Assembly (NCBI GenBank): GCA_964410505.1
Contig: CAYPGR010000012.1
Location: forward strand, 1-24,895
DNA from: UBA1361 sp041656375
GTDB taxonomy: Bacteria; Bacillota_I; Bacilli_A; RFN20; CAG-826
Direction of reading: 5' to 3'
DNA length: 24,895 nucleotides
Under the pieces are notes generated by a model. It saw nothing but the letters and a program-made list of their open reading frames with translations, had not been told where the DNA came from and searched no databases. Of this stretch, positions 7,821 through 14,901 are shown piece after piece. Each line of letters opens with the position of its first letter. Position 1 is the stretch's first letter. A program made the translations under genes and the position numbers.

Positions 7821-8603
7821 TCAATTTGTCCAGAGTTTCATAATATCCGCCGCTGATTCGACTAAATAAGCCCCATCTTTGATTAATTTATTGCATCCAC
7901 TCTCAAGTCCCGCTCTTTCCGGGACACAATAGATGTCTACCCCGCGTTCTAGGGCATAGCCAACCGTTATCACCGTCCCAGACCGATATTTAGCCTCCAC
8001 AATCAAAACCCCGCGGGACAGTGCCGCAACGAGACGATTTCGAAACTTGAAAAATTGTGGTTCTGGTTTTGTCTGATGAGGATACTCACTCATGATGAGT
8101 CCTGTTTTCTCGATATCCTCATATAACTTCTTGTTCGATAAAGGATAAGGATAATTAATGCCACTCCCAAGCACAGCAATCGTTTTGCCGTGATGCTTTA
8201 AGGTTGTCTCATGTGCAAACCCGTCAATGCCCCGTGCCATGCCACTTACAATGAGATAACCATTAGCGACCAAATCACGCACAATCTCAACTGTCTTTTC
8301 TTTCCCGTACTGACTATATTCACGGGTTCCAATCACGGCAATGCTTTTGTGAAGATTATGGAGCAAAGACACATCCCCTTTTAAAAATAAAACAATGGGT
8401 GGGTGACTAATTGTTTTAAAGGCATTAGGGTAATCTAAATCGACAATCGTCATGATTTGAAGTCCCTTAATATTTTCTTGATAAAGGGCGTATTGATCAT
8501 CATCGATCGGTTCTCGGTTGCGAAGGGCTTTAATGATGGCTTCATAGTCCCCTTCATACTTGCAGGCAAAGTAAATTAAAATATCACGTGGTTTTTTACT
8601 CAT
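7821..8603 (-). CDS. dprA: DNA processing protein DprA (Smf), short form
   Basis: DprA loads RecA onto incoming single-stranded DNA during transformation; many non-competent bacteria keep it. The 260-residue product has the Rossmann-like core: IAVIGTREYSQYG, IVSGMARGIDGFAHE, IAVLGSGINYPYP, FKFRNRLVAALS and the SGTVITVGYALERG segment. The C terminus stops at AADIMKLW, so the winged-helix tail of longer DprA proteins is missing (297 residues in B. subtilis). GAGG eight bases before ATG 8603 supports the start. It is the last gene of lepB-rbgA-rnhB-dprA, 48 bases behind rnhB. No clear terminator follows. Confidence 0.95.
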   Translation of the reverse strand: MSKKPRDILIYFACKYEGDYEAIIKALRNREPIDDDQYALYQENIKGLQIMTIVDLDYPNAFKTISHPPIVLFLKGDVSLLHNLHKSIAVIGTREYSQYGKEKTVEIVRDLVANGYLIVSGMARGIDGFAHETTLKHHGKTIAVLGSGINYPYPLSNKKLYEDIEKTGLIMSEYPHQTKPEPQFFKFRNRLVAALSRGVLIVEAKYRSGTVITVGYALERGVDIYCVPERAGLESGCNKLIKDGAYLVESAADIMKLWTN

Positions 8604-8651
8604 GTTAATAACCTCATGTATAAATAAAGTTAAAAAGATAGAACTATAACG

Positions 8652-9278
8652 CTAAAATAATTTTAATTGAATATGTTCCGCATCGCGTACCGGTTTATAG
8701 GAATAACGGTGAACACCCTTAACGGGGCCGTAAATAGACAAAGCTTCAAGATGCGATTTTGTGGGATAGCCTTTATTATGTTTGAAATCGTAATGAGGAT
8801 ACGCCAAATCAAGTTCAAACATATAAGCGTCGCGAGCAACTTTCGCGAGAATACTCGCAGCCGCGATCGATAAGGATTTCGCGTCTCCTTTAATAATGGC
8901 TTCATGGCCAACCTTAATGCCATCAAGCGGCATCGCATCGGTCAATACAAAATGGTATTCAACCTCAATTAAATTTACGGCTTTGCGCATTGCAACTTTT
9001 GTGGCTTGATAAATATTAAGTTGATCTATTTCTTCAGGACTCATCATCTCAATTTGGTAATAAAGGGCGTGTTTTTTAATAAACTCACTTAGTTCAATTA
9101 ATTTTTCTCCATGAAATTCTTTGGAATCACGAATCCGTTCATCATTGAAGTTCGGTGGTAAAACAACGGCTGCCACAAAAAGTGGACCGGCGAGTGGACC
9201 TCGCCCCGCTTCATCGACGCCAACGAGATAGAGATGACCTTGTTTCCGATATTCGTTATCAAACTGATAATAACTCAT
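8652..9278 (-). CDS. rnhB: ribonuclease HII
   Basis: Cuts RNA in RNA-DNA hybrids and removes single ribonucleotides from DNA. The 208-residue protein has the signature GVDEAGRGPLAGP with catalytic Asp22 and Glu23, a further acidic site at Asp114 (VLTDAMPLDG), and KGDAKSLSIAAASILAKVARD (130-150) carrying the remaining metal ligand. The later HNKGYPTKSHLEAL segment is also typical. Length is normal for the short bacterial form without the N-terminal extension of B. subtilis RnhB. The ATG overlaps the TGA stop of rbgA (ATGA, 9278-9275); GGAG five bases upstream. Confidence 0.98.
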   Translation of the reverse strand: MSYYQFDNEYRKQGHLYLVGVDEAGRGPLAGPLFVAAVVLPPNFNDERIRDSKEFHGEKLIELSEFIKKHALYYQIEMMSPEEIDQLNIYQATKVAMRKAVNLIEVEYHFVLTDAMPLDGIKVGHEAIIKGDAKSLSIAAASILAKVARDAYMFELDLAYPHYDFKHNKGYPTKSHLEALSIYGPVKGVHRYSYKPVRDAEHIQLKLF

Positions 9279-10108
9279 AACGTCTCCAAATTCATCCGCC
9301 CAATGAGCCCATTTCGAAAATCATTTAATAAAAGTAATTCGGCCCGTTCAAGTACATTATGTTCTTCGCCAATAATGCCTCTTTTAGCGGCAATTTGCAT
9401 CATTGCGCCGACATAATCGGTGTCCTTTTCTATGGTAGTACCATAAAAATGGTTAAGTAACGTTAGGTAATGTTCATGAATATAGGTGAATAAATACTCA
9501 CTCATTTGGTGCGTTGGTAAAATTTCTTGACGAATCGTACCAACTAAAGCGAGCTTCATACTAACGAGTGGATTATCAAAATTAGGGGCTAAAATTCCCG
9601 GGGTATCAATGAGTGCAATCTCATCGCTAACCTTAATATATTGATTAGCTCGTGTATGCCCAGGACGATTTTGAACACTGGCCGCTTTCCGTCCAGCTAG
9701 TTTATTAATGAGGGTCGACTTCCCAACATTTGGAATTCCTACAATCATAACGGTGAGAGGACGAACTTTTATGCCCTTCCGTAAATAGCGATCAATCATT
9801 GGTTGCCCAAGTATTTTGATCTTCTTTAGAATATCTTGGATAAATTTCTTCTCATTGAGATTGCCGACTAAAACATGATCACGTTCTTGAAACTTAGCCG
9901 TGATAATGGGATCAGCTAAATCGGCTTTTGTCAGTAAGAAAATATTCGGTTTACGTTCAATAATTTCTGTTAAATAGGTTGCACGACTACTTTGCGGGAT
10001 ACGCGCATCCCCAAGTTCAATAATAATATCGACCATCTTCAGCGTTTCAATGAGCTTACGGGTCGCTTTTTGCATGTGTCCTGGGAACCAATTAATATTA
10101 ATACTCAT
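9275..10108 (-). CDS. rbgA: ribosome biogenesis GTPase RbgA (YlqF)
   Basis: Circularly permuted GTPase needed for late 50S subunit assembly (incorporation of L16, L27 and others). The 277-residue product begins with NWFPGHMQKA, then the permuted order of GTPase motifs: G4 LLTKADL, then G1 GIPNVGKSTLIN, then G3 DTPGI, followed by a C-terminal RNA-binding helical domain. Length agrees with the 282 residues of B. subtilis YlqF. It starts two bases after the stop of lepB, and its end overlaps rnhB. Its TGA stop, overlapping rnhB, is one of the proofs that TGA is not read as Trp. Confidence 0.97.
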   Translation of the reverse strand: MSININWFPGHMQKATRKLIETLKMVDIIIELGDARIPQSSRATYLTEIIERKPNIFLLTKADLADPIITAKFQERDHVLVGNLNEKKFIQDILKKIKILGQPMIDRYLRKGIKVRPLTVMIVGIPNVGKSTLINKLAGRKAASVQNRPGHTRANQYIKVSDEIALIDTPGILAPNFDNPLVSMKLALVGTIRQEILPTHQMSEYLFTYIHEHYLTLLNHFYGTTIEKDTDYVGAMMQIAAKRGIIGEEHNVLERAELLLLNDFRNGLIGRMNLETL

Positions 10109-10109
10109 C

Positions 10110-10844
10110 TTAATAATACCGCCAGTCCCAGAATTGATAATAGTGACGATTAATGAGTTCAGCTTTGCCGTTTGTTCCTGTCTTTACGCCTTCAGCATAC
10201 CCTTGAATGACGAGTAAACGACCCCGCACATAACTAAAATTAATAGCACCTAATTTGCGTGAATCATGACTATTAGCCCGATTATCGCCCATTAAGTAAT
10301 ATGCATTTTCCCCAAGCGTCAGAGGAGCGTGAACCCCGTTACCCAAATCATTTGGGGCAGCCGTGCTATAGTTTGCATTGCCCTTTAAATAAGGTTCATC
10401 TAATAAAAATTGAGGGGCGGAAACGGGCGTAATATACACTTGGTCGCCTTCAACATTATCGTTAATTAAGATGGTTTCATTTGGTAAGGCAATCACACGC
10501 TTAATGAGTAAATCGGGTGCGCCTTCACCGCTTGTATTGCGGTCAAAGACAATAATATCGCCACGACTTATTTTCGCTTTTGTGCGGGGCCGTTCATCCA
10601 TTAGTCCAAATTCGACATAAGCATGATTATCAAAATTATTAAGCGTTGGGGCCATGCTAATCCCATCAATATAAACGGGCGTAAAGGTTAAATCGACATA
10701 TGTCATTGGAATGGCAATTAAAGCTGCCGTAATTAAAAAAATCGTCCATAAGACGTTAAATATCTTCCGCCGTTTCGGCTTTATTTTTTTATCGATTTCT
10801 TCATCGGTAATTTCGCTGACTTTAATCACTTCTTCTTTGACCAT
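10110..10844 (-). CDS. lepB: type I signal peptidase
   Basis: Membrane serine/lysine protease that removes signal peptides from secreted proteins. Starting from ATG 10844 the product is 244 residues: a charged cytoplasmic N terminus with KPKRRK, one membrane segment at about 28-48, then the catalytic domain with Ser63 (DGISMAPTL), Lys115 (LIKRVIALP) and the family box MGDNRANSHDSR near 195-206. A longer in-frame ATG at 10871 lies inside the promoter palindrome and would put the -10 inside the gene, so I reject it. No ribosome binding site precedes ATG 10844; TATAAT ends six bases before it, so the mRNA is probably leaderless. It heads lepB-rbgA-rnhB-dprA. In B. subtilis sipS/sipT lie elsewhere or nearby, so this linkage to rbgA is lineage-specific but not unusual. 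Confidence 0.94.
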   Translation of the reverse strand: MVKEEVIKVSEITDEEIDKKIKPKRRKIFNVLWTIFLITAALIAIPMTYVDLTFTPVYIDGISMAPTLNNFDNHAYVEFGLMDERPRTKAKISRGDIIVFDRNTSGEGAPDLLIKRVIALPNETILINDNVEGDQVYITPVSAPQFLLDEPYLKGNANYSTAAPNDLGNGVHAPLTLGENAYYLMGDNRANSHDSRKLGAINFSYVRGRLLVIQGYAEGVKTGTNGKAELINRHYYQFWDWRYY

Positions 10845-10850
10845 AAAAAC

Positions 10851-10880
10851 ATTATACAATGTTATGTACATAAATGTACA
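10851..10880 (-). promoter_or_regulatory. leaderless promoter of lepB operon
   Basis: TATAAT at 10856-10851 is followed by GTTTTT and then ATG at 10844. A candidate -35, TGTACA (10880-10875), lies at an 18-base spacing and is part of the palindrome at 10864-10881. The expected +1 is the A of the start codon. Confidence 0.65.
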
Positions 10881-10881
10881 T
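10864..10881. promoter_or_regulatory. operator-like palindrome in the lepB promoter
   Basis: ATGTACATAAATGTACAT is two copies of the self-complementary octamer ATGTACAT separated by AA, so the 18 bases have perfect dyad symmetry. It covers the candidate -35 and part of the spacer of the lepB promoter, the usual place for a repressor site. The regulator is unknown. Confidence 0.55.
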
Positions 10882-10900
10882 TTTCCCCATTACACAAATA

Positions 10901-10928
10901 AAAAAAAGACCAGCATAACTGGTCTTTT
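10901..10928 (-). terminator. intrinsic terminator of rplS
   Basis: Ten-base-pair stem AAAAGACCAG (10904-10913) / CTGGTCTTTT (10919-10928), loop CATAA, with a run of seven A on the plus strand (10901-10907) giving the T-run on the minus strand. It starts 13 bases after the rplS stop. Confidence 0.9.
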
Positions 10929-10940
10929 GTTGGATCTAAC

Positions 10941-11288
10941 TTATTTCTTTTCTTTAATCCGGGCTTTACGACCAGATAATTGACGAATGTAGTAGATTTT
11001 GTTACGGCGGACTTTACCGCGACGTAAGACTTCAATCCCTTCGATAATTGGTGAATGGGTCATAAAGATTCTCTCAACACCAATGCCACCTGACATTTTA
11101 CGGACTGTGAAGGTACGGTTTAAACCGGCGCCTTGTAAGGCAATGACGACACCTTCAAAAAATTGAATCCGTTCTTTGTCCCCTTCGCGAATCTTCACAG
11201 CGACCTTAATGGTGTCACCTGAAGAAAAGGCTGGGATGTCATTACGAAGTTGAGAAGCGTTAATTTCATTAACTAAATTTTTATTCAT
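10941..11288 (-). CDS. rplS: 50S ribosomal protein L19
   Basis: L19 lies at the 30S-50S interface and contacts 16S rRNA. The 115-residue product matches the usual length, with IPAFSSGDTIKVAVKIREG, ERIQFFEGVVIA, TFTVRKMSGGIGVERIF and the basic end KVRRNKIYYIRQLSGRKARIKEKK split over the C terminus. ATG 11288 is chosen because GGAAGGAG lies ten bases upstream; the longer frame up to 11351 covers the untranslated leader. It has its own promoter and terminator and is a single-gene unit here, whereas in many Bacilli it directly follows trmD. Confidence 0.98.
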   Translation of the reverse strand: MNKNLVNEINASQLRNDIPAFSSGDTIKVAVKIREGDKERIQFFEGVVIALQGAGLNRTFTVRKMSGGIGVERIFMTHSPIIEGIEVLRRGKVRRNKIYYIRQLSGRKARIKEKK

Positions 11289-11364
11289 GAACAACTCGCT
11301 CCTTCCTGCAATATTTCTTTTTCGTGTTCTTACCTTTTGGCAGCGGACCACAGCGTTAAACGCT
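11289..11364 (-). promoter_or_regulatory. rplS leader with 5'-terminal palindrome
   Basis: The leader runs about 75 bases from the predicted start at 11363. It opens with AGCGTTAAACGCT (11352-11364), a 13-base palindrome that gives a short stem-loop at the 5' end of the mRNA. L19 leaders are a known class of ribosomal protein autoregulatory RNA in Firmicutes; the match here is by position and general form only. Confidence 0.35.
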
Positions 11365-11369
11365 TAATT

Positions 11370-11398
11370 AATATACCAAAAACCATCTACTCTGTAAA
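11370..11398 (-). promoter_or_regulatory. promoter of rplS
   Basis: Minus strand TTTACA (11398-11393), 17-base spacer, TATATT (11375-11370). Both boxes are one base off consensus. Lies between the permease terminator and the rplS leader. Confidence 0.75.
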
Positions 11399-11442
11399 GA
11401 GTAATTAATCTGTTTATCACACTTCACCATCAAATCGAATAG

Positions 11443-11467
11443 AAAAGACCGTGTTAAACGGTCTTTT
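11443..11467. terminator. terminator of the purine permease gene
   Basis: Stem AAAAGACCGT (11443-11452) / ACGGTCTTTT (11458-11467) with loop GTTAA. On the minus strand the stem is followed by a T-rich run; the plus strand has five T as well. It starts 22 bases after the permease stop. Confidence 0.8.
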
Positions 11468-11488
11468 TCATTCATCATCGAGTTTATG

Positions 11489-12901
11489 TTAGATAAAAGC
11501 TTTTAAAATAAAGTAAATAACGAAGACTGCCGCCACAAAGTACATTGGGATTTTAATTTCTTTCGCCCGTTTGCTCGCGACCATCATAATGACATATAGA
11601 ATGATTCCAATCCCTAAACCATCACTAATCGAGTAGGTTAATAAGATCAGTAAGATGGTGAAGAAGGCCGTAAAGCCAATGATCCGATCTTCCCAATTAA
11701 TGTCTTTTAAGTTACCAGCGAAGATCAGTCCGCCAACACTAATAAGTGCCATACTTGTAACAGCAGGTTCCGTAAAGATATAAAACACTGGATAGATAAA
11801 TGCACTAAGAAGGAATAGAACACCAGCGACGACCGCTGCTAAACCGGTTTTGGCACCCATTTCAACGGCAATACCACTTTCGGCAAAACTGGTGACTGTG
11901 CTTGTCCCTAATGGGGCACAAATAACAGCCCCTAAGGCGTCAGCGGCGACAGCTTTGGTACCACCAACAAGTTCACCTTTTTCATTCATAATCCCCGCAC
12001 CACGACCAACGGCTAAAATAGTTGCCGTCGTATCGAATAAGTTGACGAGAACTAAACTGAAGATAAAGGCGTAAGTCGCAGGGTTACTGAGGGCTGTTTT
12101 AAATGTTTCAGCGTCGAAAATTTTAAAGGCCACTTTTTCTAAACCTTGACCACCCCAACGGAGCGGATCACTAAAGACCGCGCCAATACTATTAAAGTGG
12201 AACGCAATTGGGGTCACACCGTCACTTCTAAATTCTGGTAAACCAAAGATATTCCAAACAGCAATTGCGACCACAACCGTAACCACCATCGCAATTGGAA
12301 TGGCGAGTTGATTGAGACGTTTGTTTGGTAAGAACATAAAGAGAATGGTTAATAGTAAACCGCCGAGGCCGATGAGGACCATCGGGTCGCTTAAATTCCC
12401 TAAGGTAACAAAAGTAGCACCTGAGGCGACAATGATGCCGCTTCCTTTGAAGCCCACAAAAGCAATAAAAGCACCAAGGCCCGCACTAATAATGTATTTA
12501 ATATCATTAGGAATCGCATCAATCATTAATTTACGAATCGGCGATAAACTAATAATTGCAAAAAGAATACCGGCTAAGAACATCACGAGTAATGCTGCTT
12601 GCCAGGAACCTAAAGCCCCATAGACAATAAAGGCTAAATAGGCATTAACCCCCATCCCGGCACTAAGGACAATTGGGAAATTCCCATAGAGGCCCATCAC
12701 AAGGGTCGTAATCGCACTGACAATGGCAGTGGCGACAAAGATCCCACTTGGATCCATACCCGTCATGTTTTGTAAGATGCCGGAGTTTGTCGGTAAGATG
12801 TAAATCATCGCTAGAAACGTAACGAGCCCGCCAAGTATTTCGCTTGAAAGGTTGGCCTTACGTTCTTCAAACTTAAATAGTTTGTTCAATAAGTTTTTCA
12901 T
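11489..12901 (-). CDS. NCS2 family purine permease (AzgA/PbuG type)
   Basis: Proton-coupled nucleobase uptake protein; the AzgA branch carries hypoxanthine, guanine or adenine. The 470-residue product is hydrophobic throughout, consistent with about 12-14 membrane segments, with the branch motifs GMGVNAYLAF (around 82-91), LVNLFDTTATI and APLGTSTVTSFAESGIAVEMGAKTG divided over residues 320-345. The usual Glu of the binding site is present (FAESG). AAGGAG precedes ATG 12901. It is a single-gene unit with a promoter at 12931-12959 and terminator at 11443-11467, standing between rplS and the inverted rpsP block, a position not seen in B. subtilis. Exact substrate (pbuG or pbuO-like) cannot be decided. 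Confidence 0.93.
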   Translation of the reverse strand: MKNLLNKLFKFEERKANLSSEILGGLVTFLAMIYILPTNSGILQNMTGMDPSGIFVATAIVSAITTLVMGLYGNFPIVLSAGMGVNAYLAFIVYGALGSWQAALLVMFLAGILFAIISLSPIRKLMIDAIPNDIKYIISAGLGAFIAFVGFKGSGIIVASGATFVTLGNLSDPMVLIGLGGLLLTILFMFLPNKRLNQLAIPIAMVVTVVVAIAVWNIFGLPEFRSDGVTPIAFHFNSIGAVFSDPLRWGGQGLEKVAFKIFDAETFKTALSNPATYAFIFSLVLVNLFDTTATILAVGRGAGIMNEKGELVGGTKAVAADALGAVICAPLGTSTVTSFAESGIAVEMGAKTGLAAVVAGVLFLLSAFIYPVFYIFTEPAVTSMALISVGGLIFAGNLKDINWEDRIIGFTAFFTILLILLTYSISDGLGIGIILYVIMMVASKRAKEIKIPMYFVAAVFVIYFILKAFI

Positions 12902-12912
12902 AACTTGCTCCT

Positions 12913-12927
12913 TTGGTTTGAAACCAA
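12913..12927. promoter_or_regulatory. palindrome overlapping the permease ribosome binding site
   Basis: TTGGTTTGAAACCAA has seven-base arms around a single G. It lies between the -10 and the ATG of the permease gene and overlaps its AAGGAG. Because the loop is one base, it is more likely a protein binding site on DNA than an RNA hairpin. The leader is about 25-30 bases, too short for a purine riboswitch. Confidence 0.45.
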
Positions 12928-12930
12928 TCT

Positions 12931-12959
12931 ATATTAAACAATTTTACCAAAAATAACAA
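12931..12959 (-). promoter_or_regulatory. promoter of the purine permease gene
   Basis: Minus strand TTGTTA (12959-12954), 17-base spacer, TAATAT (12936-12931). Divergent from the rpsP promoter. Confidence 0.5.
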
Positions 12960-12996
12960 TAGAGATAAGTAATTTAAGGTAGTAAAGCAAAATTAC

Positions 12997-13025
12997 TTGA
13001 CTAGATATTGCCAATCATATAAACT
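12997..13025 (+). promoter_or_regulatory. promoter of rpsP-khpA
   Basis: TTGACT (12997-13002) is followed by TAAACT (13020-13025) at 17 bases, or by the better TATAAA (13018-13023) at 15 bases. The leader to the rpsP ATG is about 20 bases and includes AAGGAGG. Confidence 0.55.
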
Positions 13026-13050
13026 AACTAGGCTCAAGGAGGATATACAA

Positions 13051-13323
13051 ATGGCAGTCAAAATTAGATTAACACGCGTTGGCCGTAACCACGATCCACA
13101 TTACCGGATTGTTGCCGCTGATAGCCGTTATGCCCGTGATGGTCGCTTTATCGAACAAATCGGTTTCTATGATCCAAAGAAAGATTTAACAACCGCTACG
13201 ATTGATCGTGAACTCGCAATGAAATGGTTAGGAAACGGCGCACAACCAAGTGCAACCGTCAAAGCCCTTTTCCGTGCGCAAGGCATTAACGAAGCATTTG
13301 CAAAAAGCAAACTAGGTAAGTAA
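13051..13323 (+). CDS. rpsP: 30S ribosomal protein S16
   Basis: Assembly protein of the 30S body. The 90-residue product begins AVKIRLTRVG and contains HYRIVAADSR, DGRFIEQIGFYDP and LSNGAQPS-like LGNGAQPSATV, all diagnostic. ATG 13051 has AAGGAGG at a proper distance; a longer frame starting at 12997 runs through the promoter and is not real. First gene of the plus-strand block, followed two bases later by khpA. Confidence 0.98.
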   Translation: MAVKIRLTRVGRNHDPHYRIVAADSRYARDGRFIEQIGFYDPKKDLTTATIDRELAMKWLGNGAQPSATVKALFRAQGINEAFAKSKLGK

Positions 13324-13325
13324 AG

Positions 13326-13580
13326 ATGCGTGACTATGAAGCTTTAGTGCGCACGATTATTACTCCAATCGTCAAAAATGAATCATCGCTTCTTATTCGA
13401 AAAACGATGGAAGGCGACAAGATTATCATAAATATCTTCGCGCAGAATGATGACATTGCCGTCCTCATCGGTCGCAAAGGAATAATCGCTAATGCATTAC
13501 GTGAAGTTGTCTCAGTCGCAGGCAAGCTTGACGAAGAACACGTCTTCTTACGCTTTGAATCGTTAGACGAAAAGAAATAA
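13326..13580 (+). CDS. khpA: KH-domain RNA-binding protein KhpA (YlqC)
   Basis: Small single-KH-domain protein that in streptococci pairs with KhpB (Jag) and affects cell elongation and mRNA stability. The 84-residue product carries the KH loop GRKG within VLIGRKGIIANAL at about 46-58, and length matches YlqC (81). It starts two bases after the rpsP stop, the conserved rpsP-ylqC pair. A terminator overlaps its stop codon (13580-13602), so rpsP-khpA form a two-gene unit. Confidence 0.94.
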   Translation: MRDYEALVRTIITPIVKNESSLLIRKTMEGDKIIINIFAQNDDIAVLIGRKGIIANALREVVSVAGKLDEEHVFLRFESLDEKK

Positions 13581-13602
13581 CTCTCACCCGAGAGTTTTTT
13601 TG
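13580..13602 (+). terminator. intrinsic terminator of rpsP-khpA
   Basis: ACTCTC (13580-13585), loop ACCC, GAGAGT (13590-13595), then a run of T to 13601. The stem begins in the last base of the khpA stop codon. The T-run ends two bases before the rimM -10 (13603). Confidence 0.85.
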
Positions 13603-13608
13603 TATAAT
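13603..13608 (+). promoter_or_regulatory. leaderless promoter of rimM-trmD
   Basis: TATAAT (13603-13608) is followed by ATCAAT and then the rimM ATG at 13615. There is no ribosome binding site in the stretch before ATG, and the -35 position falls in the khpA terminator stem (ACTCTC), which is not a -35 match. Expected +1 is the A of ATG. Confidence 0.65.
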
Positions 13609-13614
13609 ATCAAT

Positions 13615-14130
13615 ATGAAAAATAATTACATCACAGTCGGTTATATTATCGCAACCCACGGCCTCCGCGGCGGCCTCAAAGTAAAGCCCGCCACTTCATT
13701 TATTGATGAACGCTTTAAGATCAATAAGAAGTTTTTTGTGATTGATCCAACAACCAACGACGTAACCACGCTTACCATTCAAAGTATCCATGAAAATAAA
13801 GGCATGTTAGTTTTAACCTTTAAAGAGCTCTTATCGATTGAAGAAGCCGAACCCTTTGTTAAATTACCCCTGCTCATCGAAAGAGAGACTACGAAGCTTA
13901 AAAAAGGATTTATCTACCTTGATGACTTACTTGAGATGAGAGTATTACTTGAAGACAATACCCAAGTTGGGATGGTTACTGAAGTTCTTGAATACGCTTC
14001 CTATCATACCTTACGGGTTAAACGTGAAGGCGCTAGTGATGTCTTAATCCCTTATATTAGTGAATTCATCATTTCCACTGATTTAGCGAGCAAAACCATT
14101 GTCTTTCGCCCGATTGAAGGCATGTTATGA
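13615..14130 (+). CDS. rimM: 16S rRNA processing protein RimM
   Basis: RimM binds S19 and helps mature the 30S head. Starting at ATG 13615 the product has 171 residues: N-terminal RimM domain with VGYIIATHGLRGGLKVKP (residues 8-25) and a C-terminal PRC-barrel with FIYLDDLLEMRV and the DVLIPYISEFI segment. Length is typical. A TTG-started extension from 13600 would overlap the promoter and is rejected. The stop TGA at 14128-14130 overlaps the trmD ATG (ATGA), so trmD is translationally coupled. Confidence 0.96.
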   Translation: MKNNYITVGYIIATHGLRGGLKVKPATSFIDERFKINKKFFVIDPTTNDVTTLTIQSIHENKGMLVLTFKELLSIEEAEPFVKLPLLIERETTKLKKGFIYLDDLLEMRVLLEDNTQVGMVTEVLEYASYHTLRVKREGASDVLIPYISEFIISTDLASKTIVFRPIEGML

Positions 14131-14900
14131 AAATTACAATTCTCACGCTTTTCCCCGAAATGTTCCCCAACTTTTTAAATACATCAATCATCAAAAAGGC
14201 AATTTTAAAAGGGCTTGTTGAAGTTGAACTTGTGAACATTCGTGACTTCGCACAAAACAAGTGGAACCGCGTGGATACTCCGCCTGTTGGCGGTGGCGCT
14301 GGGATGATTCTACAAGTTGAACCTATTGTCCTTGCCCTTGAAAGTATCGCGACTGGGCACAAAGTTTTACTTTCCCCACGAGGTAAAACCCTCAATGTAA
14401 ACAAAACATTTAGCTTGAGTCGTCAAGACCACCTCATCTTAATCTGTGGTCACTATGAAGGCGTTGATGAGCGAGTATCGTATTATATCGATGAAGAAAT
14501 TTCGATTGGTGACTATATCTTGACCGGTGGTGAACTCGGGGCCATGGTCATAAGTGACGCCGTCATCCGATTGCTTGATGAAGTCATCAGCGAAGATAGT
14601 CTCGCCCATGAGAGTTTTGATTATGGCATGCTTGAATACCCACAATACACGGAACCCTTTGATTTTCGTGGTTATCGTGTCCCTACCATTCTTTATAGCG
14701 GAAATCATGCCGCCATCCGAAAATGGCGCTTAAAAGAAAGCATTCGTCTCACCAAAGATCGGCGCCCCGACTTATTCGCTAAGATTCTTAAAGATAAGGA
14801 AACAAATCGACTCCTTCAAGAACTCGAATCCGGCGTAATTGGCAAATGGGAAAGTGACGCGATCGCTAAAGGTGATAAGTATACAAAGGATAAAAAATAG
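14127..14900 (+). CDS. trmD: tRNA (guanine-N1)-methyltransferase
   Basis: TrmD makes m1G37 in tRNAs and prevents +1 frameshifting. The 257-residue SPOUT protein starts KITILTLFPEMF, has the knot region LSPRGKTLNV, LICGHYEGVDERV and the ISIGDYILTGGELGAMV strand-loop around 125-142, and the C-terminal helical domain (RLTKDRRPDLFAK). Length is normal (243-255). It overlaps rimM by four bases; GAAGG upstream is a plausible binding site. It ends next to a two-way terminator shared with ffh, which runs the other way. Confidence 0.98.
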   Translation: MKITILTLFPEMFPNFLNTSIIKKAILKGLVEVELVNIRDFAQNKWNRVDTPPVGGGAGMILQVEPIVLALESIATGHKVLLSPRGKTLNVNKTFSLSRQDHLILICGHYEGVDERVSYYIDEEISIGDYILTGGELGAMVISDAVIRLLDEVISEDSLAHESFDYGMLEYPQYTEPFDFRGYRVPTILYSGNHAAIRKWRLKESIRLTKDRRPDLFAKILKDKETNRLLQELESGVIGKWESDAIAKGDKYTKDKK

Positions 14901-14901
14901 T

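Noticed and set aside
12902..13050. Purine riboswitch ahead of the permease gene
   Set aside because: The stretch between the promoter and the start codon is only about 25-30 bases, too short for the aptamer, and no three-way junction pattern is visible.
14128..14130. TGA as a tryptophan codon (Mycoplasma code)
   Set aside because: Several genes end in TGA at the expected length with ATGA overlaps (rimM, rbgA, ftsY, ylxM), and Trp is encoded by TGG throughout.
14069..14404. 111-codon minus-strand frame opposite rimM/trmD
   Set aside because: Antisense shadow of trmD; no family likeness and no start signals.
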